A stretch of DNA of 7,139 nucleotides from Bacillota bacterium (GTDB lineage Bacteria > Bacillota_C > Negativicutes > CTSoil-072). Below are positions 6,079-7,139 of the stretch, in pieces. Each line of letters starts with the position of its first letter. Positions within the stretch are counted from its first letter, which is position 1. The notes beneath the pieces are model-generated. The model was not told the DNA's origin, ran no database searches, and saw only the letters and a program-made list of their open reading frames with translations. The translations under genes and the position numbers were made by a program. Where the stretch lies: the NCBI GenBank assembly GCA_017861495.1, contig JAGFXW010000127.1, positions 1 through 7,139 on the forward strand. The letters run 5' to 3'.

Positions 6079-6090
6079 CAAGTATACTTG
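6079..6090. promoter_or_regulatory. 12-base palindrome, possible operator upstream of pyc
   Basis: CAAGTATACTTG is a perfect 12-base palindrome, overlapped on the left by a second GTATAC at 6074-6079. It ends 11 bases before the possible -35 of the pyc promoter. GT...AC half-sites are typical of GntR-family operators, but the regulator cannot be named from sequence alone. Confidence 0.4.
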
Positions 6091-6101
6091 ATTAATTTCT
6101 C

Positions 6102-6130
6102 TTTACTTTTTTTTTCTAAATTGATACGAT
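6102..6130 (+). promoter_or_regulatory. Possible pyc promoter
   Basis: TTTACT at 6102-6107 and TACGAT at 6125-6130 each match their consensus at 4 of 6 bases with a 17-base spacer, and a TG one base before the -10 makes it an extended -10. Transcription would start near 6137, about 47 bases before the ATG. TTGATA at 6121 with TAAACT at 6145 is an alternative. Confidence 0.4.
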
Positions 6131-6183
6131 AATAATACTTTGTGTAAACTTGCCTTATCTTGTGTAGTAATGAGGAGGAAGAA

Positions 6184-7139
6184 ATGAATAGAATAAATAA
6201 AGTCCTTGTGGCCAATCGCGGTGAAATTGCGATCCGTGTTTTTCGTGCTTGCCATGAAATGGGGATCCATACGGTAGCTATTTATGCGAATGAAGATATC
6301 TTATCGTTGCACCGTTACAAAGCGGATGAAGCCTATCTGGTCGGCGAGGGGAAAAACCCGACGGAAGCATATTTGGATATTGAGTCTGTAATTCAAATTG
6401 CGAAAGAACATGATGTGGATGCGATCCACCCCGGCTATGGATTTTTATCGGAAAACTCGGAATTAGCCAAACGTTGTGCCGAAGAAGGGATTGTTTTCAT
6501 TGGGCCGCGCCTGGAGCATTTGCGCAACTTTGGTGATAAAATCAATGCGCGGAAGCAGGCTTTGGCTGCCGGGATACAAATGGTTCCCGGTTCAGATGGT
6601 CCGGTCAGCAGTTTGGAAGAAGTCAACACATTTGCCAAAAAATTTGGTTTTCCGATTATTATCAAGGCTTCGTCGGGCGGCGGCGGCCGCGGCATGCGGA
6701 TTGTCCGCGGATGGGAATCTTTGGAAGACGCCTATCATCGTGCCAAATCGGAGGCAAAAACATCGTTTGGCAATGATGAAGTATACATTGAAAAGTTATT
6801 GGAACAGATTAAGCATGTGGAGGTCCAAATCTTGGGCGATGAACAAGGCAACATTGTTCATCTGTTTGATCGCGATTGTTCCGTTCAGCGCCGGCACCAA
6901 AAGGTGGTAGAAATTGCTCCGAGCCTTGCGCTGTCTGAGAAGGCACGGCTGGCCATTTGCGAGGCCGCTGTGAAATTGATGAAAAATGTAAACTACCTGA
7001 ACGCCGGTACGGTCGAATTCCTGGTGACACCGGATGAAAAATTTTATTTCATCGAGGTAAACCCCCGGATCCAGGTCGAACATACCATTACCGAAATGAT
7101 TACCGGCGTCGATATTGTGCGGGCGCAGATCCTGATTGC
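6184..7139 (+). CDS. pyc: Pyruvate carboxylase, N-terminal part (3' end cut by window)
   Basis: Pyruvate carboxylase makes oxaloacetate from pyruvate, bicarbonate and ATP with a biotin cofactor, feeding gluconeogenesis and the citric-acid-cycle intermediates. Only 318 of about 1,150 expected codons are present, all from the biotin carboxylase domain. The protein opens with KVLVANRGEIAIRVFRAC; then come HPGYGFLSEN at 82-91, the ATP-grasp glycine loop SSGGGGRGM at 163-171, the DRDCSVQRRHQK stretch at 229-240, and EVNPRIQVEHTITEMI at 291-306. HRYKADEAYLVGEGK at 43-57 and the EVNPR...HTITE form are typical of pyruvate carboxylase; acetyl-CoA carboxylase AccC usually reads EMNTR...HPVTE. AGGAGG at 6173-6178, 5 bases before the ATG, supports the start. 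Whether the carboxyltransferase and biotin domains follow in the same chain cannot be seen, so a separate biotin carboxylase subunit (PycA) remains possible. It is probably a separate transcription unit from pstC-pstA. Confidence 0.92.
   Translation, partial: MNRINKVLVANRGEIAIRVFRACHEMGIHTVAIYANEDILSLHRYKADEAYLVGEGKNPTEAYLDIESVIQIAKEHDVDAIHPGYGFLSENSELAKRCAEEGIVFIGPRLEHLRNFGDKINARKQALAAGIQMVPGSDGPVSSLEEVNTFAKKFGFPIIIKASSGGGGRGMRIVRGWESLEDAYHRAKSEAKTSFGNDEVYIEKLLEQIKHVEVQILGDEQGNIVHLFDRDCSVQRRHQKVVEIAPSLALSEKARLAICEAAVKLMKNVNYLNAGTVEFLVTPDEKFYFIEVNPRIQVEHTITEMITGVDIVRAQILI

Noticed and set aside
6184..7139. Acetyl-CoA carboxylase biotin carboxylase subunit (AccC)
   Set aside because: The EVNPR...HTITE form and the HRYKADEAYLVGEGK segment are pyruvate carboxylase type, and no accB precedes it.

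Overview
The window is a phosphate-acquisition locus that runs into the start of a pyruvate carboxylase gene. It looks like a low-to-mid-GC Firmicute. The ribosome binding sites are strong AGGAGG types, the two phosphate promoters carry TTAACA repeats like the PhoP boxes of Bacillus, PhoR has a large extracytoplasmic sensor domain, and the carboxylase is of the pyruvate type. The anaerobic Negativicutes (Sporomusa/Pelosinus-like) would fit, but that placement is an impression from protein style and was not tested.

Layout, left to right: (1) the 3' part of phoU on the plus strand, cut by the window edge; (2) a strong bidirectional terminator, then phoR on the minus strand, converging on phoU; (3) a 190-base divergent control region with a three-to-four-repeat Pho box and a consensus -10; (4) pstS, the lipoprotein phosphate binder; (5) a 484-base gap without a credible gene, holding a run of perfect hairpins bounded by a 14-base imperfect inverted repeat, a further isolated hairpin, and a second Pho promoter; (6) pstC and pstA, directly abutting; (7) a 272-base gap with a candidate short transcription unit, a 12-base palindrome and a possible promoter; (8) the first 318 codons of pyruvate carboxylase, cut by the right edge.

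How it works together: PstS captures phosphate outside the membrane, PstC and PstA form the channel, PhoU couples transporter state to signalling, and PhoR phosphorylates a PhoP/PhoB-type regulator that would bind the TTAACA repeats. The ATPase gene pstB and the response regulator gene are not in the window. pstB is absent from its usual place after pstA, so the locus is rearranged relative to the common pstSCAB-phoU order.

The most notable observation is that pstS and pstC each have their own Pho promoter with identical geometry: three TTAACA at exactly 11-base steps, 20 bases, then TATAAT. The two are separated by a structured, insertion-like element carrying a terminator-like hairpin. No clearly novel protein system is visible.
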